Position numbers and translations under genes: made by a program. A stretch of DNA of 64,000 nucleotides from Ralstonia pickettii (GTDB lineage: Bacteria; Pseudomonadota; Gammaproteobacteria; Burkholderiales; Burkholderiaceae), in the NCBI RefSeq assembly GCF_001699815.1, contig NZ_MCGB01000020.1, positions 17,999-81,998 of the forward strand, written 5' to 3'. The notes beneath the pieces are model-generated. The model was not told the DNA's origin, made no database searches, and was given only the letters and a program-made list of their open reading frames with translations. Shown here in pieces: positions 53,324 to 62,695 of the stretch. Numbering within the stretch: position 1 is the stretch's first letter; the number at the start of each line of letters is the position of its first letter.

Positions 53324-55621
53324 TCAGCCGCCGGTGGTCAGCGGATCGCGCGACGCGGGTGTGGCGGGGCGGGGTGCAGGACGCTGGGGCGCCGCCGTCT
53401 TGCCCGCGTCAGGTTGTGTCGATTTCAACTCGCCTTCCGGCGTGCGCCCCGGTTTCTTGCTGTGATACGTCTGGCCGGGTGGCGGCGCCGTGGGGCGCTG
53501 GCGAACATCGGCGAGCAGCTTGCCGCAGGCACTCTCCGGCGCGGGCTTGAGTTCGAGCACCGGCAGTACCGCCGCCACCGGCGCCGTCAATGCCAGTGCT
53601 ACCGCACCGCCTGCACGCAGTGCCACGACGGCCGGGTTGACCGACACATCCGGATGCTTGTACGTGCCCTTCACATACAGCGGCGTGCGCAGTGAAAACA
53701 CGCGCAGACCCTTCGAATCCGGGTGAATGGTGAAGTCCAGCGCTTCCTGCCTGAAGCTCGTCGCGCCGGTCACGTCGATGACGGCATCCTGCGTATCCAC
53801 CACAAACGTGCGCGCCTGCGCCAGGCCATTGCTGACGGCAAAATCGCCGGCCGCGCAGTTGATGGTGACCTGCTTGTCGCCAAAGAGCTTGGTCAGGATC
53901 ACGTTGCCGACGTTCAGCCCCATGGCTTCCAGGATGAACTTGCTGATGGTGCCTTGCTCCACGAGCATCTTCACCTCGCCGTTGGATGAACCGAGCAGCG
54001 CCGCCACCGAGTTCCCCGCCGCCGAGAGCCGAGCATCCCCATTGATCTCGCCCACGCTGGCGCGCACGGATTCGATCTTCGGGAACAGTTGCTTGATCTT
54101 GAAGTGCCGTGCCGCCAGCGCCGCGCGGGCCTGCATGGGCGTGGCGCGTCCGTCGAGCTGGATGTTGGAGCTAAGCGTGCCACCTGCAACGCCGAAGTTG
54201 AGTGGGTCGAGCGTGAGCACCGCGTCCTGCAGCTTGACATGCGTAACGAGATGATTGATTGGCAGATCTGCGGTGTGGATGATGCGCTCGCCGGTGAATT
54301 TCACGTCGGCATCGATGGCGTTCCAGCGATCAGTGCGGAACGGCTCGACCGGCAGGACTTTGTCGGCGGGCTGGCGCACGGTTTTGCTGTCATCGGGGTC
54401 GGCGCTCGGGTCGGCCCGCTTGGCCTTGCTGGCGTTGGAGTCGGCGCCGATGATGGGCGCGAGGTCGGCAAACAGCAATTGATGCGAAACCAACTCGCCG
54501 GTCAATTGCGGACGGGGCTCGCGCATCGCATAGGTGAGCGTGCCGCCCAAATCGGAACCGCCAACGCGGCCTGTGAATTTCTCATAGCGCCACGTCGAAC
54601 CTTGCCTGCGCAGTTCGCCGATCAGGCGGCCGCGCGTGTCAAACGGCGGCGTATCGGGCAGCACCACACCGGTCAGCGGATACAACTGCGCCATGCTCGC
54701 GCCCGACAGATGCAGACGCAGATCGAGAGCCGTCAGGCTGGCCGGGTTGGTGAGCGTACCTGCCAGGTCAATGCGCGTCTTGCCGACTGTCACATCGGCC
54801 TGTAGCGGGTAAGGACGTTGCGCGTCCTGCAGACGCAGCACGCCGCCGGCCTTACCGGTGCCGTTGATGGTGGCGTTGTTGTAGGTGCCCTTGAGCGTCC
54901 ATGCGATGCCGTAAGGCTGCTGCGGGTCTGGCGCCGCTGGCGTCTGTGCCGCACTCTCGGATGCTGATGCCCCGGATGCGGTTGGCGCCGTGGTGGGCTG
55001 GTCCGCGCTCTTGATGGCCGCGCCGCTGGCAGCGGAGTACAGCGCCTGGTTGTCGACGGTGTCGATGGTCGCGGCCAGATGAATGCGCTTGATGTCGTCG
55101 TCCAGCGCCAGCGAGCCTTTGCTGAATGCGATCTCGCGCAGGTCCAGTTTCCAATCCGACGGCTTCTTGTCGTCGCCCTCGCTGCCCGCCAGATTGAACG
55201 TCCAGTTGTTGCGGTGCTGCTTGTCGCGTTCCAGCGCAATGGCGGGCGTGTCGAGCGTCACGCTCGGGATGACGATGCGATGCGCCAGCAGCGGCAGCGC
55301 CTCCAGCACAAACGTGAGTTGATGGATGGTCGCTACGTTGGGCTGCTTGGCCCACTCCGGATTGCCGACGGTGATGTCGTTGGCAATCAATCTCGGCCAA
55401 GGCACATATGCACGCCAGCCGGATTCGCCTTGAGGCTTCTTCCACGTGAGGATCAGATCGCCGTTGATGGCGAAGGGGCGCCCGATGGCTTGCGAGATAC
55501 GGTCATTCAGATAGGGCTTGGCGCGATTCCAGTCGAACGTCAGCACAAAGAAGACCGCCGCTGCCACAATGACGACGGGTGTGATGACCAGTCCGAGGGC
55601 GAGTTTGCCGGATGTACGCAT
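53324..55621 (-). CDS. AsmA family protein
   Basis: A 765-residue protein with an N-terminal membrane helix (MRTSGKLALGLVITPVVIVAAAVFFVLTF), then an AsmA domain of repeated beta segments. Family features include GRPFAINGDLILTWK, VGNPEWAKQ and the C-terminal NVILTKLFGDKQVTINCAAGDFAVSNGLAQ. AsmA-like proteins bridge the envelope and affect outer-membrane lipid transport. The Pro/Ser-rich tail is unusual. ATG 55621; an upstream frame to 56299 lies over tcdA and is not coding. Confidence 0.85.
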   Translation of the reverse strand: MRTSGKLALGLVITPVVIVAAAVFFVLTFDWNRAKPYLNDRISQAIGRPFAINGDLILTWKKPQGESGWRAYVPWPRLIANDITVGNPEWAKQPNVATIHQLTFVLEALPLLAHRIVIPSVTLDTPAIALERDKQHRNNWTFNLAGSEGDDKKPSDWKLDLREIAFSKGSLALDDDIKRIHLAATIDTVDNQALYSAASGAAIKSADQPTTAPTASGASASESAAQTPAAPDPQQPYGIAWTLKGTYNNATINGTGKAGGVLRLQDAQRPYPLQADVTVGKTRIDLAGTLTNPASLTALDLRLHLSGASMAQLYPLTGVVLPDTPPFDTRGRLIGELRRQGSTWRYEKFTGRVGGSDLGGTLTYAMREPRPQLTGELVSHQLLFADLAPIIGADSNASKAKRADPSADPDDSKTVRQPADKVLPVEPFRTDRWNAIDADVKFTGERIIHTADLPINHLVTHVKLQDAVLTLDPLNFGVAGGTLSSNIQLDGRATPMQARAALAARHFKIKQLFPKIESVRASVGEINGDARLSAAGNSVAALLGSSNGEVKMLVEQGTISKFILEAMGLNVGNVILTKLFGDKQVTINCAAGDFAVSNGLAQARTFVVDTQDAVIDVTGATSFRQEALDFTIHPDSKGLRVFSLRTPLYVKGTYKHPDVSVNPAVVALRAGGAVALALTAPVAAVLPVLELKPAPESACGKLLADVRQRPTAPPPGQTYHSKKPGRTPEGELKSTQPDAGKTAAPQRPAPRPATPASRDPLTTGG

Positions 55622-55702
55622 CGTCCTTTTGTTGGTATTGGCACAAAAATGCGACCGCGCGCGTTGATATATAGTTCGGCGCAACCACGATTCAATTGTG
55701 TC

Positions 55703-56605
55703 ATGAGCCAAGTAGCAATCAGCGCGCCCGCGCACCCGCCCATCCTCGATGATGAATATGCACGCCGGTTTGGCGGTGTTGCCCGGCTGTATGGTCCGCA
55801 GGCGCTTGAGCGGTTTGCGGCGGCGCATGTGTGCGTCATCGGCATCGGTGGGGTGGGGTCGTGGGTGGCTGAAGCGGTGGCGCGTTGCGGTGTCGGCAAG
55901 TTCACGCTGATCGACCTCGATCACATCGCCGTGTCCAACACCAACCGCCAGATCCACGCGCTGGGCGACGCGTATGGCGTGGCCAAGGTCGACGCCATGG
56001 CAGAGCGCATTCTCCAGATCAATCCGCGCGCCGAAATCAGCCGCATCGACGATTTCGTGACTGTCGAAAACGTCGAGGCATTGCTCGGCCACCCGTTCGA
56101 CTACGTGATCGACGCCATTGACGCTGTGAAGGTGAAGACGGCGATCATCGCGTTCTGCAAACGCACCGGCAAACGCGTCGTGACGTGCGGCGCCGCGGGT
56201 GGGCAATTGGACCCGACGCGCATTCGCGTGACGGACCTGTCGCGCACCATTCAAGACCCGCTGCTGGCGAAGGTGCGCGGCAACCTGCGCCGCCAGCATG
56301 GCTTCTCGAAGAACCCGAAGTCGCGCTTCGGTATTGACGCGGTGTTCTCCGACGAGCCGCTGCGCTACCCCGAACCCGAGCAGCAGGCGTGCGCCGTTGA
56401 GTTACCAGTCGAGTCGAGCCACGCCGGCATCGACGACCTTGCGGCGGCGGGTGACATTGCCGTGGTCAACGCGCCGCCCGCGCCGCAGCCTGCGCAGGGG
56501 CCGCAAGGCCTGGCGTGCGCGGGGTTCGGTTCGTCCGTATGCGTGACGGCGGTGTTCGGAATGGTGGCCGCGTCAACGGCGCTGCGCGCGATCGCCGGTG
56601 TGTGA
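55703..56605 (+). CDS. tcdA: tRNA threonylcarbamoyladenosine dehydratase TcdA
   Basis: A 300-residue E1-like adenylyltransferase. ATP motif GIGGVGSWVAEAVARCGVGKFTLIDLDHIAVSNTNRQ is at residues 48-84. The DAIDAVKVKTAIIAFCKRTGKRVVTCGAAGGQLDPT segment is typical. It forms cyclic t6A at tRNA position 37. The ATG is at 55703. An insertion near residue 230-270 (Pro/Ala-rich) is unusual in length. Confidence 0.92.
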   Translation: MSQVAISAPAHPPILDDEYARRFGGVARLYGPQALERFAAAHVCVIGIGGVGSWVAEAVARCGVGKFTLIDLDHIAVSNTNRQIHALGDAYGVAKVDAMAERILQINPRAEISRIDDFVTVENVEALLGHPFDYVIDAIDAVKVKTAIIAFCKRTGKRVVTCGAAGGQLDPTRIRVTDLSRTIQDPLLAKVRGNLRRQHGFSKNPKSRFGIDAVFSDEPLRYPEPEQQACAVELPVESSHAGIDDLAAAGDIAVVNAPPAPQPAQGPQGLACAGFGSSVCVTAVFGMVAASTALRAIAGV

Positions 56606-56617
56606 CGGCGTGCTGCC

Positions 56618-56941
56618 TTATCGCGGGATGACCTGATCCAGCTTCTCGCGGATGGTGTCGGCGTACACGCCCGACCACCCGTCTCGCGGCTGGCTGTTGG
56701 CAAAGACCACAAAACCGGGCATGACCGAGACGCCGTATCGATCGGCGGTGTGCTGGTTTTCGTCGAAGTCCATCGTGACGAAGGTGGCACGTCCGGCGTA
56801 GCTCGATTCCATCTGCTCGAGGCTGGCCACGGCGGACTGGCTCGGGTGGCTCCACTCCGCGGCAAAGCACACCACCACCGGGTTGCGTTGCGAGGCGTCG
56901 ATCACATCGGATTGAAACGAGGCATCGTTGACGGTCTTCAT
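56618..56941 (-). CDS. Thioredoxin-fold protein without active-site cysteines
   Basis: A 107-residue thioredoxin-like protein. The position of the active site reads EWSHPSQS (Ser31, Ser34) instead of WCGPC, so both catalytic cysteines are lost. The cis-Pro loop VMPGFVVF is kept and the only cysteine is Cys25 in the buried strand. It cannot do dithiol exchange and may be a binding or chaperone domain. The ATG is 56941. It is followed upstream by hemerythrin on the same strand. Confidence 0.8.
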   Translation of the reverse strand: MKTVNDASFQSDVIDASQRNPVVVCFAAEWSHPSQSAVASLEQMESSYAGRATFVTMDFDENQHTADRYGVSVMPGFVVFANSQPRDGWSGVYADTIREKLDQVIPR

Positions 56942-57038
56942 GGGCGCTCCCAGAGTGGAGTGGACGCCCGCGCAACGAAGGCCTGCGGGCAGGGCCACTC
57001 TGACTCTAGGCAGCGGACCGCCGGTCGACAACCTGTGT

Positions 57039-57455
57039 TCAGCCAACGTGCTCGATATTGCGCTCCGAATTGCCCATTTGTGCCAGATATGTCGTCATCA
57101 TGCGGTCCATTACGTCGACATGCTGGGCAAACCAGGCGGGCAACTCCGCCACGAGCCTGCGGCCGAGGTCCATGTCGCCGGCGGCGGCGCGCTTGTGCAC
57201 TTCGCGGCACAGCGCCAGCACGTTGTCGTGCTCGCCGCGATGGCAGTGGCGCGGGGGAAAGTCGGCCGCGTCCATCCAGGCGTTTTCTTCAGCGAAGTGG
57301 TGCTCGGTGTGGTCGATGAAGGCGTCGAGCGCGCCAATGAACTCGGCGTCCGTTGCATCTGCAACGGCATTGAGCAACGCACAGAACTCGACGTGGTTGG
57401 CGTCAGTGGCGGCATCTCCGAGTTGGAGCGCCTCCGACCATTCGATCACGGGCAT
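57039..57455 (-). CDS. Bacteriohemerythrin
   Basis: A 138-residue hemerythrin-like protein. The di-iron ligands fit the pattern: His in DANHVEF, HTEHHFAEEN (two His and Glu), GEHDNVL (His) and FAQHVDVMD (His and Asp). It binds oxygen for storage, delivery or sensing. It is 97 bases upstream of the thioredoxin-like gene and on the same strand. Confidence 0.9.
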   Translation of the reverse strand: MPVIEWSEALQLGDAATDANHVEFCALLNAVADATDAEFIGALDAFIDHTEHHFAEENAWMDAADFPPRHCHRGEHDNVLALCREVHKRAAAGDMDLGRRLVAELPAWFAQHVDVMDRMMTTYLAQMGNSERNIEHVG

Positions 57456-57536
57456 GGCAGGCTGAAGAATTGGATGGGCGAGGCGATCAGCTTAAGCGAC
57501 GGCCGCCTCGCCGCAGTTTGACGACGGGCAAACGTA

Positions 57537-58202
57537 TTAACCGGCGTCCGGCGTGGGATGCTGCTGGAGCACTTCCACCGCCCGCGCAAAGAGCGCCACC
57601 GATGGCGCATAGCCACGCCCGATCTGGTACAGCGTGCCGCCTTGCTCGGCCAACAGGCTCGGGAAGCCGGTGATGCCCCAGCGGCGCGACAGGCGGAAGT
57701 CTTCGCGCGTTTCTTCTCGCAGCGCATCCGTGTCGAACACGGCATCGAAGTGTTCCGCCTCAACGCCATTGGCGAGCGCAACGTCGCGCAGCACATCGGC
57801 TTGTGTGGTGTCGCGGCCTTCGGCGTAGAAGGCGTGCTGGATCGCGTGAAAGACGGCGAGCACGCGCTCGTCGTCCTCAGCCCAGTATTCGCGCGCCATG
57901 ACGACGGCGCGGCAGGCGGGTTCGGTGTCGTAGACGAAGCCGTCGCGGCGCATCGCCACCGCGGGCGACTGGTCGAACGGCATGCCGCTGCGTTCGGCCA
58001 CGGCATGCCAGTGGTGGAGGATTTCGTCGCGCTTGTCTGCGGCCATTGGTTCGCGCTGGCCGGGGCGCAGGCCGCCGGTGATGAGCGTAACGGGCGCCGG
58101 CGCACCCAGCGTTTCGGCCAGCCGCTTGCGCAGGTCAGCCAGCTGCGGGCCAAAGCCGTAGCACCAGGAACACATCGGATCGGCCACGTAGATCAGTCGC
58201 AT
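57537..58202 (-). CDS. DsbA-family (FrnE-like) protein
   Basis: A 221-residue thioredoxin-fold protein with an inserted helical domain. The active site is CSWC at about residues 11-14 (VADPMCSWCYGF), and the cis-Pro loop is ITGFPSLL. The layout and VYDTEPACRAVVMAREY match FrnE/2-hydroxychromene-carboxylate isomerase relatives. It is cytoplasmic, with no signal peptide. It follows cnoX by 9 bases on the same strand. Confidence 0.87.
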   Translation of the reverse strand: MRLIYVADPMCSWCYGFGPQLADLRKRLAETLGAPAPVTLITGGLRPGQREPMAADKRDEILHHWHAVAERSGMPFDQSPAVAMRRDGFVYDTEPACRAVVMAREYWAEDDERVLAVFHAIQHAFYAEGRDTTQADVLRDVALANGVEAEHFDAVFDTDALREETREDFRLSRRWGITGFPSLLAEQGGTLYQIGRGYAPSVALFARAVEVLQQHPTPDAG

Positions 58203-58211
58203 GACGGCTCC

Positions 58212-59057
58212 TCAATTCAGTTTGGACGCCAGCTGCCTGCGCCAATGCGATACCGCCTGCGGCGCGTCGCGCATCATGTCGAATACCGAGACCATCGTCT
58301 TGCGCGCAATGTCGTCACGGAAGGCGCGATCCCGCTCGACGATGGCGAGCAATTGCTCCAGGGCGGCTTCGTAGTCTTGTGCCGCGATGTACTGCTGTGC
58401 CAGGTCGAGCCGTGCCTGCAGGTTGTCCGGTTGCGCTTCCACGACCGTGCGAAGGGCGCCGGCATCGGGTAGCGTATCGGCCCGTTCGGTGGCCCTCAGG
58501 CGCGTTTCCAGCGGGGCATAGCGCTCATCCTGCGGCGCCTTGGGCGAGAGCAATGCGAATTCGTCTTGCGCGGCATGCACGTCGCCGCTGTCGAGCAGCA
58601 GGTTCACCAGCGCAAAGCGGGCGGCATCGAAGCCCGGGTCGAAGGCCAGCGCGTTCTGGAACGCTTCGCGCGCGTGGGCGGTTTCGCCGGCCTGGCTCGC
58701 TGCCAGTCCTTCGCGATAGGCGACTTCTGCGGGCTGCGGAATCACGCGGTCGAGGAACGCGCGCAATTGCGCTTCGGGCAAGACGCCGACGAACTGGTCG
58801 ACCGGCTTGCCATCCACGAACGCCACCACGTACGGGATGCTGCGGACGTGGAACTGGGCGGAAAGCTCGGGGTTTTCGTCGGAGTTGATCTTGGCGAGCT
58901 TCCATTTGCCGGCAAATTCGGCCTCCAGCTTTTCCAGCATCGGGCCCAACGTGCGGCACGGGCCGCACCATGGCGCCCAGAAATCGACCAGCACCGGTAT
59001 TTGGCGAGAGGTTTCGATCACTTCCTGCGCGAAATTCTGCGAGGTGATGTCGCTCAT
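58212..59057 (-). CDS. cnoX: Thioredoxin-TPR chaperedoxin CnoX (YbbN)
   Basis: A 281-residue protein with an N-terminal thioredoxin domain (WAPWCGPC at about residues 28-35) and C-terminal TPR repeats from about residue 115. E. coli CnoX has SxxC at that site and is a chaperone only; WCGPC here suggests it keeps oxidoreductase activity. It hands substrates to GroEL and DnaK after bleach stress. ATG 59057 (MSDITSQNF). Confidence 0.88.
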   Translation of the reverse strand: MSDITSQNFAQEVIETSRQIPVLVDFWAPWCGPCRTLGPMLEKLEAEFAGKWKLAKINSDENPELSAQFHVRSIPYVVAFVDGKPVDQFVGVLPEAQLRAFLDRVIPQPAEVAYREGLAASQAGETAHAREAFQNALAFDPGFDAARFALVNLLLDSGDVHAAQDEFALLSPKAPQDERYAPLETRLRATERADTLPDAGALRTVVEAQPDNLQARLDLAQQYIAAQDYEAALEQLLAIVERDRAFRDDIARKTMVSVFDMMRDAPQAVSHWRRQLASKLN

Positions 59058-59198
59058 CGGCGGGATTCTCCTGAGGGGCAATGGCGCCGGCACACGGGCC
59101 GGCGAGAGGTATCGTGCATTTTACTTGCGGGTGGGGCGAGCCGTTTTCAGCCAGTCTGTACGTCGCAATAACGTATGTCAGAGCAACGGTTGAAAATA

Positions 59199-59210
59199 GA
59201 ACGATCGTTC
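59199..59210. promoter_or_regulatory. Palindrome upstream of fatty acyl-CoA ligase
   Basis: GAACGATCGTTC is a perfect 12-base palindrome 46 bases upstream of the ligase start. The AACGnnCGTT core is common in TetR-family operators, which often control fatty-acid degradation genes. No TetR gene lies nearby. Confidence 0.5.
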
Positions 59211-59256
59211 GGATACCATCGGGTAAAAACAACACACAGATTTACGGAGACATGGC

Positions 59257-60963
59257 ATGACACGACCGCACTTCCAGTTCTGGCCCCGACGTTTGCCGCA
59301 CAACATAAGCTCGCCGCAAACGAGCCTTTGGTACAACCTGGAAGTGTCGGCGCGACGCTATCCGGACAAGGACGCGATCATCTTTTACGGTCGCCACACC
59401 ACGTTCCGTGAACTGCACGACGATGCGGTCGCCGTGGCCGGCTGGCTGCAGCAGGTGGCGGGTGTGCAGAAGGGCGACCGCGTGCTGCTGTATATGCAGA
59501 ACTGTCCGCAGTTCATGGCCGCGTACTACGGCATCCTGCGTGCCGACGCGGTGGTCGTGCCGGTCAACCCGATGAACCGGCCCGAAGAGTTCAAGCACTA
59601 CATCACCGATGCGGGCGCTGCCACGGTCATCTGCAGCGCAGATCTGGCCGTCAACGTGACCACGGCCAACGCCGAGCTGCCGGAAGCGCAACGCACCCGG
59701 CACCTGCTGGTCACGTCCTACGCCGATGCGCTGCCGGCCCGGTACGAATATCCCGAAGACGCCCCGCCTGCGTGGATCACCGCGCAGCATCCGGCGCAGC
59801 CCGGCGCGGTTGCATGGAACGACGCTCTCGCGCAGCGCCTCACGCCGGGCCCGCACACCGCCGGGCCGGACGACCTGGCCGTGATGCCGTACACGTCAGG
59901 CACCACGGGCTTCCCCAAGGGCTGTATGCACCCGCACCGCACGGTGATGCACAACATCGTCGGTGGCTCGATGTGGTCGAATGGGACGAAGGAAGGCGTG
60001 AGCCTGTCGATCATCCCGCTGTTCCACGTGACCGGAATGCAGTACGGCATGAACGCGCCGATCTACATGGGCTCCACGGTCGTGATGCTGCCGCGCTGGG
60101 ATCGCGAGGTGGCGGGGCGGCTGATCTCGCGCTACAAGATCACGCATTGGACGAACATCCCGACCATGGTGATCGACTTCCTGGCGAGCCCGCAGTTGGC
60201 GGAGTTCGACCTGTCGAGCCTCGCCTACATCGGCGGCGGCGGTGCGGCGATGCCTCAGGCCGTGGCCGAGCGGCTGCTGAAGGATTTCAACCTCGCGTAC
60301 CAGGAAGGCTACGGCCTGTCGGAAACGATCGCGCCCACGCACAGCAATCCGGCCGATCGGGCCAAGCAGCAGTGCCTGGGCATTCCGGTGTTCAACACCG
60401 ACGCGCGCATCGTCGATCCGCAGACGCTGCAGGAGTTGCCGATCGGTGAGGTCGGGGAAATCATCGTCAGCGGCCCGCAAGTCTTCCTCGGCTACTGGGG
60501 CAAGCCGCAGGCCAGCGCGGAAGTCTTCATCGAGTTCGAAGGCAAGCGCTTCTTCCGCACCGGCGACCTTGGCCGGATGGACGAAGACGGCTACTTCTTC
60601 CTCACCGACCGGCTGAAACGCATGATCAACGCGTCGGGCTTCAAGGTGTGGCCGGCCGAGGTGGAAAGCCTGCTGTACAAGCATCCCGACGTACAGGAGG
60701 CCTGCATCATCGGCAAGCGCGACGCGTATCGCGGCGAGTCGGTCAAGGCGGTGGTGGTACTCAAGGCCCACGCCAAGGGCAAGACCACCGAAGACGACAT
60801 CATCAACTGGGCGCGCGACAACATGGCGGCCTACAAGTACCCGCGCGTGGTCGAGTTTGTGGATGCGCTGCCCAAGTCCGGCACGGGCAAGGTGATGTGG
60901 CGCACGCTGCAGGAGCAGGAAAACGCAAGGAATGAAGCGGCCGAGAAACCGGCCGCCGCGTAA
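59257..60963 (+). CDS. Long-chain fatty acyl-CoA ligase (AMP-binding)
   Basis: A 568-residue acyl-CoA synthetase. The P-loop YTSGTTGFPKG is near residue 214. The motif YGLSETIAPTH and the FFRTGDLGRMDEDGYFFLTDRLKRMINASGFKVWPAEVE linker are typical. PKSGTGKVMWRTLQ contains the catalytic Lys. The substrate is probably a medium- or long-chain fatty acid, but chain length cannot be read. A terminator follows at 60981. Confidence 0.88.
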   Translation: MTRPHFQFWPRRLPHNISSPQTSLWYNLEVSARRYPDKDAIIFYGRHTTFRELHDDAVAVAGWLQQVAGVQKGDRVLLYMQNCPQFMAAYYGILRADAVVVPVNPMNRPEEFKHYITDAGAATVICSADLAVNVTTANAELPEAQRTRHLLVTSYADALPARYEYPEDAPPAWITAQHPAQPGAVAWNDALAQRLTPGPHTAGPDDLAVMPYTSGTTGFPKGCMHPHRTVMHNIVGGSMWSNGTKEGVSLSIIPLFHVTGMQYGMNAPIYMGSTVVMLPRWDREVAGRLISRYKITHWTNIPTMVIDFLASPQLAEFDLSSLAYIGGGGAAMPQAVAERLLKDFNLAYQEGYGLSETIAPTHSNPADRAKQQCLGIPVFNTDARIVDPQTLQELPIGEVGEIIVSGPQVFLGYWGKPQASAEVFIEFEGKRFFRTGDLGRMDEDGYFFLTDRLKRMINASGFKVWPAEVESLLYKHPDVQEACIIGKRDAYRGESVKAVVVLKAHAKGKTTEDDIINWARDNMAAYKYPRVVEFVDALPKSGTGKVMWRTLQEQENARNEAAEKPAAA

Positions 60964-60980
60964 GGAGCGCATCAAGAGAA

Positions 60981-61003
60981 AGGGGCCGGAGTGGCCCCTT
61001 TTT
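60981..61003 (+). terminator. Rho-independent terminator after acyl-CoA ligase
   Basis: AGGGGCC and GGCCCCTT form a 7-bp stem with loop GGAGT, followed by TTTTT on the plus strand. It is 17 bases after the stop and also separates the converging ankyrin gene. Confidence 0.88.
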
Positions 61004-61797
61004 CAATGTCCGCGCGCCTTGAAGAGCAGCGCGCCGATGCCGTGGAAACCACGCTGACGCGCATGCCGCATCGGCGTGATGCCGCCGCGGTCGGCCAGGT
61101 TCGGGTCGGCGCCGCCGTCGAGCAGGAGTTGCACGGTCTTCTCGTATTTGTCGCTGCCATCGCCCAGGGCCACGGCTTCGATCAGCGCGGTCAGGCCCAG
61201 GTTGTTGGTGGCATCGGGCGGTACGCCGGCCTTCACGAGTTCGTTGACGACTTCGACGTAGCCGCGGCGCGCGGCCGGGATGAGCGCGGTGTCGCCATCA
61301 GCGTTGGTGGCGCGCAGGTTGGCGCCGTGCGACAGCGCCAGGCGCACCGTTTCCGCATCGCCCTGGCTGGCAGCGAGCAGAAAGGCGCTGTTCTGCGTGT
61401 TGTCCTGCAGGTTGACGTCGGCCCCGGCCTGGATGAGCAGGCGGGCCGCGGCGCCCATGTGCGCCATGACGGCGGCGATGAGCGCCGTGCGGCCATCAGC
61501 ATCGCGCGCCTTCAAGCTGGCGCCTTCGGCCAGCAACGACTGGATGGCCATCGTGTTGCCGGCCTGCGCCGCCAGAATCAGGTCACGGTCACGCGTGGCC
61601 GGGTCGCTGCGGCGCACGGGGCGGGTGTCCGCGGCGTGGGTCGCACCGGGTGCGACTTTCGCGCCGGCGCTGGCCGCCACATGCAGGATGGGCAGATGCT
61701 GCTCCTGCCACGCGTTGGCCATGTCGCCCACCGCCAGCGCCATCCCCAGCATGACGCCGATGAGCTGGTTGAGCGCGGGATGCGGAGCGATAAGCAT
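61003..61797 (-). CDS. Ankyrin repeat protein
   Basis: A 264-residue protein with a hydrophobic N-terminus (about residues 9-28, likely a signal peptide) and five ankyrin repeats from about residue 65: DADGRTALIAAVMAHMGAAARLLIQAGADVN, then NSAFLLAASQGDAETVRLALSHGANL, GDTALIPAARRGYVEVVNELVKAGV and LTALIEAVALGDGSDKYEKTVQLLLDGGADPN. It is probably periplasmic. ATG 61797; it follows chaC by 11 bases. Confidence 0.82.
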   Translation of the reverse strand: MLIAPHPALNQLIGVMLGMALAVGDMANAWQEQHLPILHVAASAGAKVAPGATHAADTRPVRRSDPATRDRDLILAAQAGNTMAIQSLLAEGASLKARDADGRTALIAAVMAHMGAAARLLIQAGADVNLQDNTQNSAFLLAASQGDAETVRLALSHGANLRATNADGDTALIPAARRGYVEVVNELVKAGVPPDATNNLGLTALIEAVALGDGSDKYEKTVQLLLDGGADPNLADRGGITPMRHARQRGFHGIGALLFKARGH

Positions 61798-61808
61798 GGC
61801 GGGCGGGT

Positions 61809-62558
61809 TCAGGCGCTGAGATAGGGGTCGGGCAGCGGCGCAGTGTCCGTGGCGTCCGCTGCGTCGGTCGTGGCGGAGGGAGCGTTTGCCGCGTCCGTGG
61901 CCTGCAGGCGCGACCACAGGCGGTCCAGATACGGATCGTGCAGCCCATTGCTGGCCAGGCCGATCAGCGTGCGCTGCAGGTATTCGCGTGCCGGGCCGTA
62001 CAGCCCGACCGCCTCGCGCAGGCAGCCGACCACGCGCTCGTCCGGCAGGCGGCCGGCATAGGCTTCGTGCGCGCGGTTCATGACAAAGGCCAGCGCCAGG
62101 ACGCGTCGGCCGTTGATCTCGGTGGGCAGCCAGCGGGGCAGGTACGCGCCAGTCAGCATTTCGCGGCGCCAGAGCACGCGGAATTCGCGCTCGGCATGGT
62201 CGCGCGGTACGCGGAACGCCACGCCCCGGCAGCTGCCGCCGCGGTCCAGCCCGAGTACGAGCCCCGGGTTGTCCCAGGTGCCGCGGTTGATGCGGGAATA
62301 GAGGTAGAAGCCGCGGTGATAACCGTGCACCGTGGCGCGGGCGGCCTCGGTGTGGAAGATCATCGGGTTCCAGATGAGCGAGCCGTAGCCGAACACCCAG
62401 GCGTCCTGGCAGTCGCCGTGCGCAGCCGACAACCGCGCGAGCGTCGATGCAAGCGACGCTTCCAGCGCAGCCTCGGTCAGCAACGACGACGCGACGGGCG
62501 AATCACCCAGGGCGGCGCGCAACCGGTTCTGTTCGAGATCCTCTCGGGTGACGGCCAT
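61809..62558 (-). CDS. chaC: Gamma-glutamylcyclotransferase ChaC
   Basis: A 249-residue ChaC-type glutathione-specific gamma-glutamylcyclotransferase. The substrate loop is VFGYGSLIWNP and the catalytic Glu is in WRREMLTGAYLPRW. It degrades glutathione to 5-oxoproline and Cys-Gly. The C-terminal tail is Ala/Asp/Thr-rich (ANAPSATTDAADATD). ATG 62558 (MAVTRED) is preferred over an upstream start at 62576. Confidence 0.9.
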   Translation of the reverse strand: MAVTREDLEQNRLRAALGDSPVASSLLTEAALEASLASTLARLSAAHGDCQDAWVFGYGSLIWNPMIFHTEAARATVHGYHRGFYLYSRINRGTWDNPGLVLGLDRGGSCRGVAFRVPRDHAEREFRVLWRREMLTGAYLPRWLPTEINGRRVLALAFVMNRAHEAYAGRLPDERVVGCLREAVGLYGPAREYLQRTLIGLASNGLHDPYLDRLWSRLQATDAANAPSATTDAADATDTAPLPDPYLSA

Positions 62559-62695
62559 GTCGCAAGCATAGAGCAATCGTTACGAGTGGTCACGCAAGCG
62601 GACGGCCGATGGCCTGGAAACAGAGCGTTGCGAAGCTTTGGGGAGGTTTGACTATGGCGCGGCCGCAACGGTGAAGCATGGGGCAGCCGGAAAAC

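Noticed and set aside
53324..56299. 991-codon form of the AsmA gene
   Set aside because: The extra N-terminal part lies antisense to tcdA and lacks similarity; the start at 55621 begins with the AsmA membrane helix.
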